Shown: positions 1 to 8,907 of the stretch, one piece after another
Numbering within the stretch: the first letter of the stretch is position 1
Layout: each line of letters starts with the position of its first letter
IMG/VR virus record: IMGVR_UViG_3300025652_000552
Span: 1 to 23,897 of that record
Length of the DNA stretch: 23,897 nt
DNA from: a virus
Direction: 5' to 3' (one strand)
Position numbers and translations under genes: made by a program
The notes under the pieces: model-generated
Told to the model about the DNA's origin: nothing
Databases searched by the model: none
Seen by the model: only the letters and a program-made list of their open reading frames with translations

Positions 1-311
1 ATCTTCGTTCTTCGTATGTAACAGTTGTTTAAGTCATTTTTATTTTTAATGTAATCACTAACTAAACCGTTAATATTTGCTATAACTATTGTAGGCCTAG
101 GCAAAGCGCCTGAAGAATTAGTTTCTGCTCCAGCGAATTGTACAGGACAAGCTAAATATTCATTTCCTTCATAAATTAAATTTGCATTGAAATTTTTACC
201 TGCATGTAATCTAAGAAAACCAACAGATGCATCTATGTAAACTTCAAAAAGCTCCATGTAAGTATCTGGATCTAAAGATAAGAGATCTCTTATTTGTGAA
301 ATATCTGACAT
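1..311 (-). CDS. Minor tail protein, lambda gpL-like (partial, N-terminal 103 residues)
   Basis: The gene begins with ATG at 309-311 and runs off the left edge, so only the N-terminal 103 residues are visible. They read MSDISQIRDLL, then an acidic/hydrophobic stretch, LRLHAGKN, YEGNEYLACPVQF, and the key segment LPRPTIVIANINGLVS. In lambda-type minor tail protein L (Phage_tail_L family) the same order occurs: a strand with 'F H x G', a 'W/Y x G x x Y x P x P' segment, then 'P P R P T L x V A N V x G x I S'. That family acts at the tail tip and in lambda carries an iron-sulfur cluster bound by C-terminal cysteines, which lie outside this window. It starts three bases after the 315-2549 stop, so it belongs to the same transcription unit. 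The M-like then L-like order matches lambda. The family call is firm for the visible part; the C-terminus is unknown. Confidence 0.75.
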   Translation of the reverse strand, partial: MSDISQIRDLLSLDPDTYMELFEVYIDASVGFLRLHAGKNFNANLIYEGNEYLACPVQFAGAETNSSGALPRPTIVIANINGLVSDYIKNKNDLNNCYIRRTK

Positions 312-314
312 AAA

Positions 315-2549
315 TTATTCTTTCGTTAAAGCTTGTGCCGGACCATAAAGCGGAATTTGATTTGACATACTTTCATCATAATGTATTCCTGATGCAGTTA
401 TTTCTGAAGGAAATAAACTTTCATTTAAATATGCAGTATACTCTCCAGTTGGAGGAGTCACAGCTCCACCAAAAACAGTTTTCTTGGAATACTCTGATTT
501 TAAATTTTGATAAATCATTTCTATCGCAGATTCTATAGTTCCATTACTGCCATCACCAGTATCGATATAAGCTAAAACATCGTAAACATTTAATTTAACG
601 GCATCAAATAATTGATTATTGTATTTGTTGTTTTCGTCCCACTTTATTCTTGCAAGAGAGCCCTTAGGTAATTGGCCACCATCTACATAATCATTTTCAG
701 CACAAAAGTTTCCAAAATAAATAAACTGAGTACCTGCCGCTTGCGTTCCCGCTGATTTAAAAGTTGAAGGCGTTACAAATTTAGATGACGAATTATGAAT
801 TCCATTCATACCCCAAAAATATGTGTTAGTTCGGGCGTTATATGCATGATGCATAATCATGAATTTATTTCTACTTTTAGCGTAATCTCTATCATAATTA
901 TTATAAGGAAGATATTTATAATCTTCATCATAAAGTCCTCTCTGAATTTTAAAATCATCTACTTTAGTTAAAGTAGAGCCAGCAATATTTGATCCTTGAC
1001 CGATATTTGTAGTAAGAATCTTTTCGTCCAAACCAACCCTAAAATCATTTACCCCAAAACTGTCATTATACAGTTCTAGTCTATTTTGTTTTTCTATAAC
1101 CCTAAAATCATGCTCATCTGATGCAGTTGGATCATAGGAATCATAATATCTATAAGTATCAAGCGAAAAAGTCTTGCCCCTAGAATCTCTAAAAAACCCA
1201 CTTGCAGTTTCAAAAGCGGATGCATCATCTTTTATAAAATATCTAGTTAATATAGAAAAATCTAATCTAGCTCTGTTGTATTTATGAGTTTCATTAAAAT
1301 CGGTTGACAGCACGTTGCTTCTGTAAGGGCTATTTGAAATAAAATCTTTATTATTGTAATAAAATTCAAACATAGAATCCATAGCTCCAGTTCTATATGA
1401 ATTTTCATAAACATCACTAGAACTCACTAATTCAGGATCTAATTTTCTATCTTTATCATCATAATCGATTTCACAAACATAAAAAACTATTAAATTATCC
1501 CAAGCTGCTGCTCTTGTTTTATTAAATGTTTCTGCACTTTGAGACGAACCCTTATAATCAAAATTTGTTTGCACCCCTGATATAGGCAACCTAAAATAAC
1601 TATTACTTGGCATTTGAAAATAATAAAGATTTTCATCTTTGTATTTATCAGCTCCAATAAACCCAACATTGTCATCATGCATCAATAAATGCCCCGAATT
1701 TATCTCCGCCCCATTTCCAGCCATGTATATTAATCCCGGGCCGTTTAAATTAGAAAGAGAAACTTTATGAGTAGCTGTGGCATTAATAGTCGATCCATTT
1801 ATATCATCTATCCTACAAGAAGCATTAAAATTCAAACCACTACCGCTCAAAAAAATATTCATTCCTGTAAATTTATAATGTGGATCTGGAGAGTATGAAG
1901 TGCCGTCAACATAAGCTATATTAGTTATGCTAATATCTTGAGTAGTAGCGTTATAGTTAAAATCACAACCAAACCTTAATCCTGAATAAGGATAAGGAGA
2001 CATTCTTCTGACTGCTTTACAATTTATGCCTTCTCTGCCGTAAATACCTTTTTCTGTATTTCCTAAAGCGTTATCTATGTTTACTACTGTTTGAGGCCTG
2101 TAAGTTATGTTTAATTTACCGCTCATTGGCGTAACGATTCCGGGACCACTCGGGCCAGTCGGGCCGCTTCCATAACTAGTCGAACCAGTTAAATATTTGA
2201 TTGAAAAACCAGCGTTAGATTGACCGTCTACCACTTGAAAAATTTCATTTCCATCGTCAAAATTTGGAGGATAATTATCTAAATTTTTAGTATTAGAGTA
2301 ATCAAACACTTTATCGGGCACGGACATAGAAAAAGTATCTGAACTATCAGTAAAAAAGTCTAATTTCCTTTGTTTAACCCATCTTCTTTTTGTGGGTTTT
2401 TTCCCAAGAGATCCACCATCTCCCCCTTTAAAGTAAAAAGCTTGACTTACATCTAAGTCTGCGCTAGGTGCAGGTATAGGATCTACAGGTATAGGTACAT
2501 ACGTTAAATCGTATTCACTTAATATATTATAACTAACTAAAAAAGGCAT
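315..2549 (-). CDS. Large tail-tip-region structural protein of unknown function (744 aa)
   Basis: I do not recognise a family for this 744-residue protein. It has no signal peptide or membrane segment. The N-terminus holds a Pro-rich stretch (VPIPVDPIPAPS) and a short basic patch (KKPTKRRWVKQRK). A tiny collagen-like stretch, GPTGPSGPG, lies near residue 135. The rest is Asn-, Tyr-, Ser- and Asp-rich with alternating hydrophobics, as in beta-rich virion proteins and adhesins. It lies between the gpM-like fusion protein (2561-5320) and the gpL-like gene (1-311), with only 11 and 3 bases between genes, so it is almost certainly co-transcribed and part of the tail tip or baseplate. The ATG at 2547-2549 is the only sensible start; the leader GCAAGATTAAACAATTTTATT has no Shine-Dalgarno. 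A minor tail, hub-decoration or host-recognition role is inferred from position only. Confidence 0.6.
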   Translation of the reverse strand: MPFLVSYNILSEYDLTYVPIPVDPIPAPSADLDVSQAFYFKGGDGGSLGKKPTKRRWVKQRKLDFFTDSSDTFSMSVPDKVFDYSNTKNLDNYPPNFDDGNEIFQVVDGQSNAGFSIKYLTGSTSYGSGPTGPSGPGIVTPMSGKLNITYRPQTVVNIDNALGNTEKGIYGREGINCKAVRRMSPYPYSGLRFGCDFNYNATTQDISITNIAYVDGTSYSPDPHYKFTGMNIFLSGSGLNFNASCRIDDINGSTINATATHKVSLSNLNGPGLIYMAGNGAEINSGHLLMHDDNVGFIGADKYKDENLYYFQMPSNSYFRLPISGVQTNFDYKGSSQSAETFNKTRAAAWDNLIVFYVCEIDYDDKDRKLDPELVSSSDVYENSYRTGAMDSMFEFYYNNKDFISNSPYRSNVLSTDFNETHKYNRARLDFSILTRYFIKDDASAFETASGFFRDSRGKTFSLDTYRYYDSYDPTASDEHDFRVIEKQNRLELYNDSFGVNDFRVGLDEKILTTNIGQGSNIAGSTLTKVDDFKIQRGLYDEDYKYLPYNNYDRDYAKSRNKFMIMHHAYNARTNTYFWGMNGIHNSSSKFVTPSTFKSAGTQAAGTQFIYFGNFCAENDYVDGGQLPKGSLARIKWDENNKYNNQLFDAVKLNVYDVLAYIDTGDGSNGTIESAIEMIYQNLKSEYSKKTVFGGAVTPPTGEYTAYLNESLFPSEITASGIHYDESMSNQIPLYGPAQALTKE

Positions 2550-2560
2550 AATAAAATTGT

Positions 2561-5320
2561 TTAATCTTGCACATTGTTTGTTTGATCATCTAAAGTTTCT
2601 GTTCCAGCTTCTTCCGGCAAAGAAAACATTTGCTCTTCTAATGAAGTTAAAATAGCCATCTTATAACCAGCAGAACCACCTAAGCGAGTAGGTGCTTCTA
2701 CCATTCGTTTAGAATTTACATCTATTCCTTGTAAATTATCTTTCGCTAACCCAGCACCTAACCCGCCATATATTTTATTGTAATTGTTAAAAAACTCTTC
2801 ATTCAATAGCCCTTCTGGAGATGGTAGTAATTTTTTCATAAAATCTGCTTCAGTAGTATCATCTTTATAGTCATCAAGAATACCACTTACATCTAAATGG
2901 GAAAAACTACTTCCACCACCACCGCCTCCACCTATTATAGTAGATTCATCTACTACTAAATTTATATCCCCTGAAGCGCATACATAAACAGCAGTATTTC
3001 CGTCTAGACCTTCAGCTCCACCAGCGCCATAAACACCAACCCCTCTCATGTTTATCTCTAAACCAGAACCCATAGGGCTATAGTCTCCAGTTATAATCAT
3101 AGACCCTAAATATTTTGAATCTATACCACTAGATCCAATCGATGTTTGTGGGGATATATTAAAAACTACTCCACTATAAAATTCAAAATTATCTGAGTAA
3201 ACTCCTCTATGTTTTACTTCGTTATAAATATTTAAATTATAGTAATAAGGATCATACAAACCAAGATATAAAAATATTTTACCAAAACTTATAGGCACTG
3301 GAGCAGTGGTGTGACCATCTTTTATATCATCGTTTTGAATGTTTCTGTCTTGAGCCCAAACGCCAGTTGCATATGTATATATAGACTTAGAAATATAAGT
3401 TGAATTCACACCTCTAACTCTTATGTAATAATCCCTATCAAGCTCTAGATTATCAAAATAAGATTCATATCTATCAGATAAACCGCTTAAAGTTCCGTAT
3501 AAGTTTCCATCAATAACTCCCCCTAATAAATTAGAGTCAGCTTTTTCTACAGCTACAGTCTTACCTGTTTTTGTTGAAAAATTAGTTTGTTCAGAAATAT
3601 CTATTTCAAAACTCTCAAAAAAGTATCCAGTTGTAGGAGGCTTCCAAGAAGTTGTTATTTTTAAAGCATCATTTGTTGCATCATACGACGGACTGGATAT
3701 ACAATATTTATTAAACCCTAACCATTCTGAATTAGGGCCTGTTGGAAAATTAGTGCTACTAATAGTATCAGATCTTCCAGTTAATTGAATAAAAACATTA
3801 GGACCTATTTCTCCATTCTCAGGAGAATATTGCTCTATGGAATGATTAGCTATATAGTTAGTTGGACCCGTAACGCCCAAACTATTAGGCCCACTGCTAA
3901 ATGAGTCTGTTATATAAAAAGTATAAGATAAAATTCCACTATCAAAAGTAGAAATTACTTTTTCATCAATTTCAGAATCATCAAGTACAAATATATCTGC
4001 AAATTGCTTGTCAACCTCATCGCGTATAAACATAGGTTGCATTTCGTAAAAATTATCAGTGCTGCCACTGTTAAACAAATGTTTTGTTTTTGTTACCGCA
4101 AAACCTGAAGGCACATAACCAAAATCAACAGAGTAATCAGGAGTTCGAGGAGTTAAATAAGTATTAAATCTAGCCGATTCTTTTAGTCCATAAAGAGTTT
4201 CTATAAAAGTAGCCGAAATACTATTATTGTCTTTATAATTATAAGTATGGTTCCATCTTGGACAAAAAAATGTTCTCCTACCAGTTAGATTAGGTAATCC
4301 TTCGAACTCAAAAGCATCAATACCGTTTCTTTCTTCGAGGTAATGCAATAAAGCTTTAGCTTCTTTATCGTTTCTTTTCGTGAACTGCAATTGATAACCC
4401 ATCAAATTAGGATTTTCATTATCTTTTTGCATTAAATAAAATCTATCAAGTTGATTTTTATGATTTCTAGTAGTCAACTTAACGCTATTAGACATGTCTG
4501 GTCTAAAATAAAAATCTTTTGTCCACATGGGTGATCTACTTGCTGGGCCTGACCCTCCTGCTTTAAAATCAGCGATCCCAGTCATGAACCAAGTCCCCCT
4601 TTCTTCTAACGTGCCAGCTTTTGAAAAAATATAATCATGAGTACTATAATTTTTAGTGCTGTCGTAATCTTGTTCAACAGTATTAGCTATCAATTTACCT
4701 TTCCAATCTAAATTGCTTATAAAAGGAGCTTGCACGTTTACTGTTAAAGTATTAACATCGGCATATATGTACTGATAATCTATATCAGAGATATAAGATG
4801 GAACTGTTTTGTTATAAGGCTCAAATAAAGTCAAGTTAACTTTTTTCAACCCCTCTGAAGAAACGTTTTCTTCTTGAGTTTGATTGTTTTGATAGAAATG
4901 AGAAATACTTTTAGCCTCTAAATCAGTTATGCCATTGAACACAAGCTGGCCCTGCATGGACAAAGAATTTTCATTCTTAGAAACATTATAAACATAACTA
5001 TCTCCAAAATAAATAGAATATAAATTGCTTTGAAAACTTACGCTAGATCCATAACTCGGGGTGTAATTCCATTCTTGAGTCCACCGTGAATTATTGGGCC
5101 TAACATAAAAATAATTCTCTCCACTAGGGATATCAAATTTAGAATAGTAATAACCTGTTTCAAAAGGTCCCGTTGATACATTTTCCGTAACCCCATTAGC
5201 AGTATAATTACCCCCATTTATGCCAGTATAATACACAGGCTGGTATTTTTTTAATTCTATACCAGTTTCATATACAGCAATATCAGATACTTTTATTCTA
5301 AAATCATTTATAGCTTTCAT
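2561..5320 (-). CDS. Tail-tip fusion protein: two gpM-like domains, FN3-like domain, glycine-rich C-terminal region (919 aa)
   Basis: The start is taken as ATG at 5318-5320 (MKAINDFRIKV). An in-frame TTG at 5335 would overlap the upstream stop and lacks any support. Residues about 265-378 resemble lambda minor tail protein M: a strand LMGYQLQFTKRN, then helix KALLHYLEERNGIDAFEFE, a turn GRRTFFCPRW and a closing strand SISATFIETL. Residues about 110-200 repeat the plan in diverged form (SLSMQGQLVFNG, DLEAKSISHFYQNN, TLTVNVQAP). Residues 540-655 look fibronectin type III-like (ITTSWKPP, DRDYYIRVRGVNS). Residues 756-806 are glycine-rich, ending STIIGGGGGGGSSF, like glycine-rich motifs of phage adhesins and tail-tip proteins. 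It lies eight bases after the previous stop and ahead of the 744-aa and gpL-like genes. The likely role is tail-tip assembly combined with surface attachment; the domain fusion is the odd feature. Confidence 0.65.
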   Translation of the reverse strand: MKAINDFRIKVSDIAVYETGIELKKYQPVYYTGINGGNYTANGVTENVSTGPFETGYYYSKFDIPSGENYFYVRPNNSRWTQEWNYTPSYGSSVSFQSNLYSIYFGDSYVYNVSKNENSLSMQGQLVFNGITDLEAKSISHFYQNNQTQEENVSSEGLKKVNLTLFEPYNKTVPSYISDIDYQYIYADVNTLTVNVQAPFISNLDWKGKLIANTVEQDYDSTKNYSTHDYIFSKAGTLEERGTWFMTGIADFKAGGSGPASRSPMWTKDFYFRPDMSNSVKLTTRNHKNQLDRFYLMQKDNENPNLMGYQLQFTKRNDKEAKALLHYLEERNGIDAFEFEGLPNLTGRRTFFCPRWNHTYNYKDNNSISATFIETLYGLKESARFNTYLTPRTPDYSVDFGYVPSGFAVTKTKHLFNSGSTDNFYEMQPMFIRDEVDKQFADIFVLDDSEIDEKVISTFDSGILSYTFYITDSFSSGPNSLGVTGPTNYIANHSIEQYSPENGEIGPNVFIQLTGRSDTISSTNFPTGPNSEWLGFNKYCISSPSYDATNDALKITTSWKPPTTGYFFESFEIDISEQTNFSTKTGKTVAVEKADSNLLGGVIDGNLYGTLSGLSDRYESYFDNLELDRDYYIRVRGVNSTYISKSIYTYATGVWAQDRNIQNDDIKDGHTTAPVPISFGKIFLYLGLYDPYYYNLNIYNEVKHRGVYSDNFEFYSGVVFNISPQTSIGSSGIDSKYLGSMIITGDYSPMGSGLEINMRGVGVYGAGGAEGLDGNTAVYVCASGDINLVVDESTIIGGGGGGGSSFSHLDVSGILDDYKDDTTEADFMKKLLPSPEGLLNEEFFNNYNKIYGGLGAGLAKDNLQGIDVNSKRMVEAPTRLGGSAGYKMAILTSLEEQMFSLPEEAGTETLDDQTNNVQD

Positions 5321-5328
5321 AATTATGC

Positions 5329-7077
5329 TTAACAACTATCACGGTATGCGCAATCTCTTAGTTCTACCCATGGAACTTCAATTCTATATTCAGCTAAATT
5401 TTGTTGTGCTTCTTCTAAAGTATCAGCAAATTTTCCGAGCGCTATCGCTTCGTCTATTTCAGAGAAATTTAAAGTCGCTTGAGTTATCGTCACAAATTCA
5501 TCAGTCAACGTCCCATTGTCTAATTTTTCTTTGAAAGAAACAAACTTACCATAATGAACTAAAAATTTATCATTGTTTGAGCCTCCTATTTGTGAATTAT
5601 AGTCAGCACACGGATGAAGAGGAGGAGCGTTATTTTCAGAACAATCATCAAATAAAACATTTAAATTACTTGTATAGTCCTTCACACCTAGACCAGCAGC
5701 ATCCTTTAAAACCCCTAATGTGCCAGCAAGCCCAGCAGCACCTACATTTGTATTAAGACCAGTTTTCAAACTTTCAATGTTTGCGATTATATGTGTCGTA
5801 CCTGCCGCTACATTTATACCTTCAGACATAATTCGTGCAGCTTTTGTAAACCCTCCGTAATAATCTACTATGTCTTGAGGTGTATACACACTCGATGTAG
5901 TCTTAGTCTGTAACACTGAAACAGTATTCACAACATATATATTAGTCCACACATAAAGGTTTTCATCAATCGGTGGAGTAATTTCTTCTCCAGCAGGAGG
6001 ACCACCCCCAGCGCCATCGCTCCCACCTCCTCCGCCCGGACTTCCTCCGCCTACGCCACCCCCGAATCCCGGGTCAGGACAAGTATCATCTCTCCAACAA
6101 GGATCATAATCGCCACCCGGAGGAGTCCACCCTCTGCCGGGATCTCCACCATCTACAGGTTGCTTATCTATAATAACCGGAGGGCAAGCGGAATTAAAAT
6201 CTGGCAACTCAAAAACTCTATCTGGTGTAGCAGTTAATAGTAATTCATTTTCTATAAAAGGAATAGAAACATTTCTTCTGACATTGCTTAATGATTGTAT
6301 AGCCTTAAAAGAACCTTGTCCCACAGATCCTTGAGAAGCCGAAAAAGATTGCTCCACCACTCTTCCAGCTAAAGGCATAACAATAGTCTTAGCAGAATTG
6401 TACAACTCATTAAGAGTGCCTAGAAGATAAGTCTTATTGCCTCTAATAGTCATATAATTATTTATATTACTTCCTTGAGCATTTATCTCTATTCTAACGT
6501 CTTCTAAAGCAACCCTAGTTGGAGATTCAAATCCAACTTTAGTATAAGGCGTTCTTCTTGTTGTCAAAGAATAATTAAAACTAGAAATAAAAGAATAGTT
6601 ATCCCCATCTCCGACCAAATAACTTCTTAGCCCATTATAAGTTTCAAGCGAACTATCAAAAGAAGCTGGAATTTTATCTTTGAACTGAGTTTCTAAGTAT
6701 TTAATTCCGTGAAAAAAAGCGAATCCAGCATTAACTTTTATAGGTCTATAAGCAGAAACTTCATAAGTTAAATTTTCTAAATAACCATAAATTACAAAAG
6801 TATTAAATTTTACCAAAGTCGGCACTTCGGTTACTCCTGTAGCATGAAAATAAGTGGGCAACTTACCAGTTAAATCAAAAGTTAAATCAACTTTACCTTT
6901 TAAAGGTCCATTGGGCGCATAATTTGTCACTCTTCCATCTATATCCATAAGAGGATCAATAGAAGGGCTTAAACTGACATTAATACTTTCTGCGGGAAAA
7001 ATATCATCATTTAACCTTACGGCATTACTTTCAAAAACTAAAAACTTTCCCTTATTGTCTAATTGAGTTATCGCCAT
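5329..7077 (-). CDS. Tail-tube-like structural protein with Gly/Pro/Cys hinge and extra C-terminal domain (582 aa)
   Basis: Residues 1-200 follow the same plan as the major tail protein (20531-21934) and the 315-aa protein (8908-9855). A segment YGYLENLTYEVSAYRPIKV (about 97-115) matches 'G-F/H-V/L-x-x-Y-x-L/Y-x-V-x-x-x-P-x-x-x-V' in both. ISSFNYSLTTRRTPYTKVGF (164-183) matches their 'I-x-x-F/L-S-F-x-L/V' strand. It is therefore probably a tube-fold protein acting as a distal tail or tail-tip ring. After about residue 300 comes a hinge rich in Gly, Pro and Cys (PPGGDYDPCWRDDTCP, then GGGSPGGGGG). A globular domain of about 210 residues that I cannot place follows; it ends in a Cys-bearing tail, ELRDCAYRDSC. 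It is separated by nine bases from the fibre gene upstream. The tube-like call is by eye; the C-terminal function is unknown. Confidence 0.6.
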   Translation of the reverse strand: MAITQLDNKGKFLVFESNAVRLNDDIFPAESINVSLSPSIDPLMDIDGRVTNYAPNGPLKGKVDLTFDLTGKLPTYFHATGVTEVPTLVKFNTFVIYGYLENLTYEVSAYRPIKVNAGFAFFHGIKYLETQFKDKIPASFDSSLETYNGLRSYLVGDGDNYSFISSFNYSLTTRRTPYTKVGFESPTRVALEDVRIEINAQGSNINNYMTIRGNKTYLLGTLNELYNSAKTIVMPLAGRVVEQSFSASQGSVGQGSFKAIQSLSNVRRNVSIPFIENELLLTATPDRVFELPDFNSACPPVIIDKQPVDGGDPGRGWTPPGGDYDPCWRDDTCPDPGFGGGVGGGSPGGGGGSDGAGGGPPAGEEITPPIDENLYVWTNIYVVNTVSVLQTKTTSSVYTPQDIVDYYGGFTKAARIMSEGINVAAGTTHIIANIESLKTGLNTNVGAAGLAGTLGVLKDAAGLGVKDYTSNLNVLFDDCSENNAPPLHPCADYNSQIGGSNNDKFLVHYGKFVSFKEKLDNGTLTDEFVTITQATLNFSEIDEAIALGKFADTLEEAQQNLAEYRIEVPWVELRDCAYRDSC

Positions 7078-7086
7078 AACGTTTTA

Positions 7087-8868
7087 TTAGTCCACCGTGG
7101 ATTCAATACTAGATATTATCGTAGAATTTATACTTGTAGCACTACCATCAACTTTACACACTCTATATTGAATTAATTGACCTTCAGTAAAAGAAGCTAC
7201 TCCTGAAAAGGATTCAAAAGTGTACACTGTTCCAGCAGAAGAAATTCCCTTAATAGCAAACTGAGCAACAACCCCATTACTAGGCAATGAAGTCGGAGCT
7301 GAAGAAGCAGAATTAGAGAAACAATCTAACTGTTCATCAACACCCCCAGAAGAAGGGTTCACAACAGAGATCTCAAATCTAGCTCCATCAGTAAAATCAG
7401 ACAACGCTGTGTCTGCAGTTAAAATTTTTATTTTTTTAATTTTCCCATTAAATGGCGCAATTGCAAATGCACTTTCTGTGCTACTACTTGCATTGGCAGA
7501 AGTTGAAGAGCTTTCAAATAGTGGATTAATATATATATCAGAAGAAGCACATCTTGTATGATAATTTTGTATAAACTTACCTTTGCAATAATTATCACTA
7601 GTAGTATAAGACCCTTTAATGTCTAAATTTCCACTATCATAAAATCTATGAGTATTTCTCGAAGTAACATAAGTATTTGATGTATTTCCTGTTTGAAAGT
7701 ACAACCATTCATTTTGAAAATCATAACCAACAATAAATTTATTATCTGCTCCAGAAGAATATGTCGTAAACATAGTATCCACAGGACCACTGGAACTGGG
7801 ATAATTTGACTGATACTTCATAATCATAGTATCAGAAGATGTTTGCAATCTTTGTGTAGAAGAGTTGCTGCCAGTTGCGTCTATATTATAAACTGGAGTA
7901 ACACCACCAACACCTAATCTTTTATTTGATAAATCTAAAATAACACCATCAGTGCTTGACACAGTTGAAGTAGCACTGCTTCTCCCAAAATGTAAACTAT
8001 TTACTCCATTGTAAGTTATAGAAGCTGTTTGAGCATAACCCTCTCTTCTAAAATATAAGTTAGCATAATTTTCATCTTCTAGTATTAAAGTCTTGTAACT
8101 AGTTCCATTTGTATTAGTATTTGATACTAATAATCTTGCATCTGGATAAGTTTTAATATTTCCTATTCTTGTATTTTCAGTTATATTAGAAACAAAAACC
8201 GCTCCGCTCAAACCGAAGAACGAACCACTTGTTGCGTTTGCTCCTGATGCGTAACCAAGATAGAAATCATTATCTGAATCAAAACCACTATAAGTTACAT
8301 CAATATCTGCGGCGTTTGTATTATCATCGAAAGAAAAACGCATTGCTTCTGTAGCATATAGTTGTAGATTTATATCTGAATCTAAACCTGTTGCTCGATA
8401 AGCGAAGCCATCTGAAATAAAAGTCCCACTACCACTCTGAAAATATAAGTAAGGATGAGTTGCAGCTTTACCAGTTAAATAAAAATCATTTTTATAATCT
8501 TTAATAACGCTGTATTTTGCTATGCCATCATCGAAATTTATGCTTTGTCCAATCCCAGTACCCCTCAAACCAATAGAACTGTTTTGGTCAATTGTTCCAG
8601 CTATTTCAAAATCATATATAGGATCTATACCAGTATAATAAGATCCCACTCCAACCCTATTAGTTGTCGCATTTGTAGTAATTGAAGGGTTATCTCTATT
8701 AGCCCCTATCGTCATGTCTGCCGCACCCGTGGAGCGCACTTTATTTAAATTGCTTGAAAAATCATCAAAACTTATATTAAAAGCTGTGACATTAAAGTCG
8801 CTAACAGGGATTAAATAACCTCCCTGCATACTTGAGGTTGACACTAGGCTGTCTAATCGTTGGGCCAT
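7087..8868 (-). CDS. Tail fibre / receptor-binding protein (593 aa)
   Basis: This is a Ser/Thr/Gly/Asn-rich beta-structured protein. Degenerate stalk repeats are visible: NRVGVGSYYTGIDPIYDFEI (70-89), TRIGNIKTYPDARLLVSNTN (233-252) and KRLGVGGVTPVYNIDATGS (316-334). They resemble the 'V-G-I-G-x-x-x-P-x-Y-x-L-D-V-x-G' units common in phage tail fibres with trimeric stalks. About residues 430-593 form a distinct C-terminal domain containing AFAIAPFNGKIKKIKI (467-482), a pattern seen in the heads of several marine phage fibres, with spaced cysteines (C428, C440, C516, C571). No S74 chaperone/protease signature is visible. It lies between two tube-like genes and follows a 39-base gap carrying a repeated intergenic motif, so it may have its own promoter. 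Host recognition is a strong inference; the receptor is unknown. Confidence 0.7.
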   Translation of the reverse strand: MAQRLDSLVSTSSMQGGYLIPVSDFNVTAFNISFDDFSSNLNKVRSTGAADMTIGANRDNPSITTNATTNRVGVGSYYTGIDPIYDFEIAGTIDQNSSIGLRGTGIGQSINFDDGIAKYSVIKDYKNDFYLTGKAATHPYLYFQSGSGTFISDGFAYRATGLDSDINLQLYATEAMRFSFDDNTNAADIDVTYSGFDSDNDFYLGYASGANATSGSFFGLSGAVFVSNITENTRIGNIKTYPDARLLVSNTNTNGTSYKTLILEDENYANLYFRREGYAQTASITYNGVNSLHFGRSSATSTVSSTDGVILDLSNKRLGVGGVTPVYNIDATGSNSSTQRLQTSSDTMIMKYQSNYPSSSGPVDTMFTTYSSGADNKFIVGYDFQNEWLYFQTGNTSNTYVTSRNTHRFYDSGNLDIKGSYTTSDNYCKGKFIQNYHTRCASSDIYINPLFESSSTSANASSSTESAFAIAPFNGKIKKIKILTADTALSDFTDGARFEISVVNPSSGGVDEQLDCFSNSASSAPTSLPSNGVVAQFAIKGISSAGTVYTFESFSGVASFTEGQLIQYRVCKVDGSATSINSTIISSIESTVD

Positions 8869-8884
8869 ATATTATATTACACTT
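8869..8884 (-). promoter_or_regulatory. Candidate late promoter / leader motif before the tail fibre gene
   Basis: Read on the minus strand this is AAGTGTAATATAATAT, ending directly at the ATG of the fibre gene. It shares the AAGTGTAA core with motifs at 16688-16701, 22494-22509 and 23751-23766, all in intergenic gaps on the same strand. An adjoining perfect palindrome, ACTTTAAAGT, sits at 8881-8890. Function is inferred; the closeness to the start codon would give a nearly leaderless transcript if this is a -10 element. Confidence 0.35.
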
Positions 8885-8907
8885 TAAAGTTAAAAATTTA
8901 AATTAGT

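Noticed and set aside
2136-2162. GPTGPSGPG in the 744-aa protein as a collagen-like domain
   Set aside because: Only three triplets are present; real phage collagen-like stalks have many consecutive Gly-X-Y units.
5321-5335. TTG at 5335 as the start of the gpM/FN3 fusion protein
   Set aside because: It would overlap the upstream stop and lacks any ribosome-binding cue. The ATG at 5318-5320, eight bases after that stop, is a better start.
7087-7800. S74 intramolecular chaperone/protease domain at the fibre C-terminus
   Set aside because: Although stalk repeats of the kind often seen with S74 domains are present, the C-terminal 160 residues show no visible Ser-Lys S74 signature.
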